The position numbers were made by a program, and so were the translations under genes. DNA of 8,757 bases from Anaeroglomus sp964550565 (lineage in GTDB: Bacteria > Planctomycetota > Phycisphaerae > Sedimentisphaerales > Anaerohalosphaeraceae). The notes beneath the pieces are model-generated. The model saw only the letters and a program-made list of their open reading frames with translations. It was not told where the DNA came from and did not search any database. The stretch is from positions 1 through 8,757 of the forward strand of contig CAZKAI010000149.1 in NCBI GenBank assembly GCA_964550565.1, given 5' to 3'. Positions 7,591-8,757 of the stretch are shown piece after piece. Within the stretch, counting starts at the first letter, position 1; the number at the start of each line of letters is the position of its first letter.

Positions 7591-8733
7591 TTGACTTGGC
7601 GGGAAATTGGCTGCCAAGTCGCGGATATGTACAGTAACGATACCATGAAGAAGAATCGCGGCAACAAGATACTTGGAAGTATTAACGACACGGAAGCATT
7701 CCCGATGGATGACCTCGGCAACCGGGTGGGGCAGGTCACGCAGCGGGATGGGGTGGGCAATGCCCACAGGGATGCCGCGAGCAGGCACGGGGTTTTGCGG
7801 CCCGACATAACCGCGACGAACCATATCCATCTTGGCGTAAATGATGTGAGAAATACCGTCGATGAGCTGACCAATCGTTATACGGCCATTGATGCTAATT
7901 CGCTGGCCTATGACGACGCGGGCAGCCTGACGCAGGACAAAGACGGCTACCGCACGACCTATGATTATGAGAACCGGCCGGTGCGGATTGCCAAACTGGA
8001 CGGCCAGACGGAAGTGACGGTGGCGACGTTTGCGTATGATGCCTTGGGCCGCAGAATCCGCAAGCAGGATATAATTGCCGGCACGACCAGCCTGTATTAT
8101 TACTCTGATACTTGGCAGGTGCTGGCCGAATATAATGGTTCCGGCGTGCTGCAGGCATCGTATGCCTATGGCAATTACATCGATGAAGTGCTGCTGATGC
8201 GGCGCGGGGGAGTGGATTATTTCTATCTGCATGACCACTTATATTCGCCTGCGGCTCTGCTGGCCGGAACCGGCGCGGTCGTGGAGCGGTATGAGTATGA
8301 TGTGTATGGCGAAGTCAACATTTTATCTCCGAACTACGAACCAAGAACTAATAGCTCGTATGCGAATGCATACATGTTCACCGGTCGTGAACTGGACACC
8401 CTCGACAACGGTAATCTTAAAAAGATGTACTATCGTAATCGTGATTATGATTTTTATATAGGAAGATTTTCCCAACACGACCCTATGGGATATATGGATG
8501 GGATGAATCTATATGAATATGTCGCATCACTTCCTATGGCTTATATTGATCCTTTTGGACTTACTGTTGATTTCACAATTCGGCCTCCTAAAGTATTGAA
8601 TACATTGGGATATTCTACATTATACAAAACAGATTATGCAGGTATTGCTACGCTAGAAACACCCATTAAATCCGATATACCAAGAATTAAAAGTAAGAAA
8701 TATAGTAACCGTTCACGATATTTAACAGATTAA
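7591..8733 (+). CDS. RHS/YD-repeat protein C-terminal core with short variable tip (likely remnant)
   Basis: The ORF has 380 codons from a TTG at 7591; the next in-frame start is ATG at 7627, and neither has a strong ribosome binding site. The frame is open back to 7558, so the true start is uncertain. YD-type repeats are visible (LAYDDAGSLTQDKDGYRTTY, YDYENRPVRIAKLDGQTEV, FAYDALGRRIRK). The RHS-associated core end follows: YLHDHLYSPAALL, ERYEYDVYGEV, MFTGRELD, then MYYRNRDYDFYIGRFSQHDP and GMNLYEYVASLP, ending with the PxxxxDPxGL motif (residues 315-324), which is the autocleavage motif in RHS effectors. A 56-residue tip (325-380) follows and matches no toxin I recognise. Full RHS proteins are usually well over 1000 residues, so most of the repeat shell is absent. 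Residues of about 58-87 look like an insertion. Base composition falls from about 55% GC (8041-8100) to about 33% (8641-8700). Confidence 0.8.
   Translation: MTWREIGCQVADMYSNDTMKKNRGNKILGSINDTEAFPMDDLGNRVGQVTQRDGVGNAHRDAASRHGVLRPDITATNHIHLGVNDVRNTVDELTNRYTAIDANSLAYDDAGSLTQDKDGYRTTYDYENRPVRIAKLDGQTEVTVATFAYDALGRRIRKQDIIAGTTSLYYYSDTWQVLAEYNGSGVLQASYAYGNYIDEVLLMRRGGVDYFYLHDHLYSPAALLAGTGAVVERYEYDVYGEVNILSPNYEPRTNSSYANAYMFTGRELDTLDNGNLKKMYYRNRDYDFYIGRFSQHDPMGYMDGMNLYEYVASLPMAYIDPFGLTVDFTIRPPKVLNTLGYSTLYKTDYAGIATLETPIKSDIPRIKSKKYSNRSRYLTD
7593..7620. repeat. Inverted repeat near the RHS frame start
   Basis: GACTTGGC (7593-7600) is exactly complementary to GCCAAGTC (7613-7620), with a 12-nt loop. 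A second smaller one, TACGT (7570-7574) with ACGTA (7580-7584), lies just upstream. Both sit at the junction between the orphan signal peptide and the RHS core, where the gene seems rearranged. Confidence 0.5.
7753..7767. repeat. Perfect short palindrome inside the RHS ORF
   Basis: GTGGGCAATGCCCAC is a 6-bp inverted repeat with a 3-nt loop. It lies at the left edge of the stretch that interrupts the usual RHS wording. GGGATG occurs on both sides of it (7745-7750 and 7769-7774). Confidence 0.5.
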
Positions 8734-8741
8734 GGACGGAT

Positions 8742-8757
8742 ATGTTTTCTTGTTCCA
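8742..8757 (+). CDS. Start of a further ORF after the RHS gene (candidate immunity gene, cut by window end)
   Basis: AAGGA (8732-8736) overlaps the RHS stop codon and stands 5 nt before ATG at 8742; five codons (MFSCS) are visible before the window ends. The tight 8-nt spacing suggests translational coupling. Genes placed directly after an RHS tip commonly encode the cognate immunity protein, but nothing in five codons shows this. Confidence 0.4.

Noticed and set aside
7516..8238. 240-codon minus-strand ORF opposite the RHS gene
   Set aside because: The opposite frame carries clear YD repeats and an RHS core. The minus-strand product resembles no family and has no ribosome binding site that I could find.

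Overview
The window reads as ordinary chromosome from a free-living, probably anaerobic bacterium of about 50% GC. The best guess is the PVC superphylum (Phycisphaerae/Sedimentisphaerales or Lentisphaerae/Kiritimatiellae type). This rests on the style of the secreted protein (M6 protease, two LamG domains, an Fn3-like domain, PA14), the wording of the RHS core and a pyruvate phosphate dikinase with basic tails. The assignment is an inference from protein style; no rRNA or marker gene is present.

Layout. (1) Positions 1-3712, minus strand: one uninterrupted reading frame of 1237 codons that leaves the window on the left without a stop. It encodes a secreted M6-family metalloprotease with a large adhesive or carbohydrate-binding C-terminal part. 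(2) Positions 3713-4186: AT-rich divergent intergenic region with a near-consensus sigma-70 promoter for the rightward gene. (3) Positions 4187-6958, plus strand: ppdK, pyruvate phosphate dikinase, complete, followed by a strong intrinsic terminator. (4) Positions 7139-7306, plus strand: a 55-residue YqaE/Pmp3-family membrane peptide with its own promoter and a probable terminator. (5) Positions 7473-8733: what looks like a shrunken RHS/YD-repeat gene. A well-formed start (strong ribosome binding site plus signal peptide) lies out of frame with a 380-codon RHS C-terminal core ending in a short variable tip. (6) Position 8742 onward: the probable start of another gene, 8 nt after the RHS stop, where an immunity gene would be expected.

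The genes do not form one pathway. PpdK is central carbon metabolism (interconversion of PEP and pyruvate with ATP/PPi). The M6 protein is an extracellular protease or adhesin. The yqaE-like gene is a stand-alone small membrane protein. The RHS locus is accessory, with signs of deletion, insertion and C-terminal exchange. I found no CRISPR array, tRNA, rRNA, transposase or integrase. The parts most worth a second look are the RHS remnant with its AT-rich tip and following ORF, and the lysine/cysteine-rich tails on PpdK. I do not see a clearly new multi-gene system.
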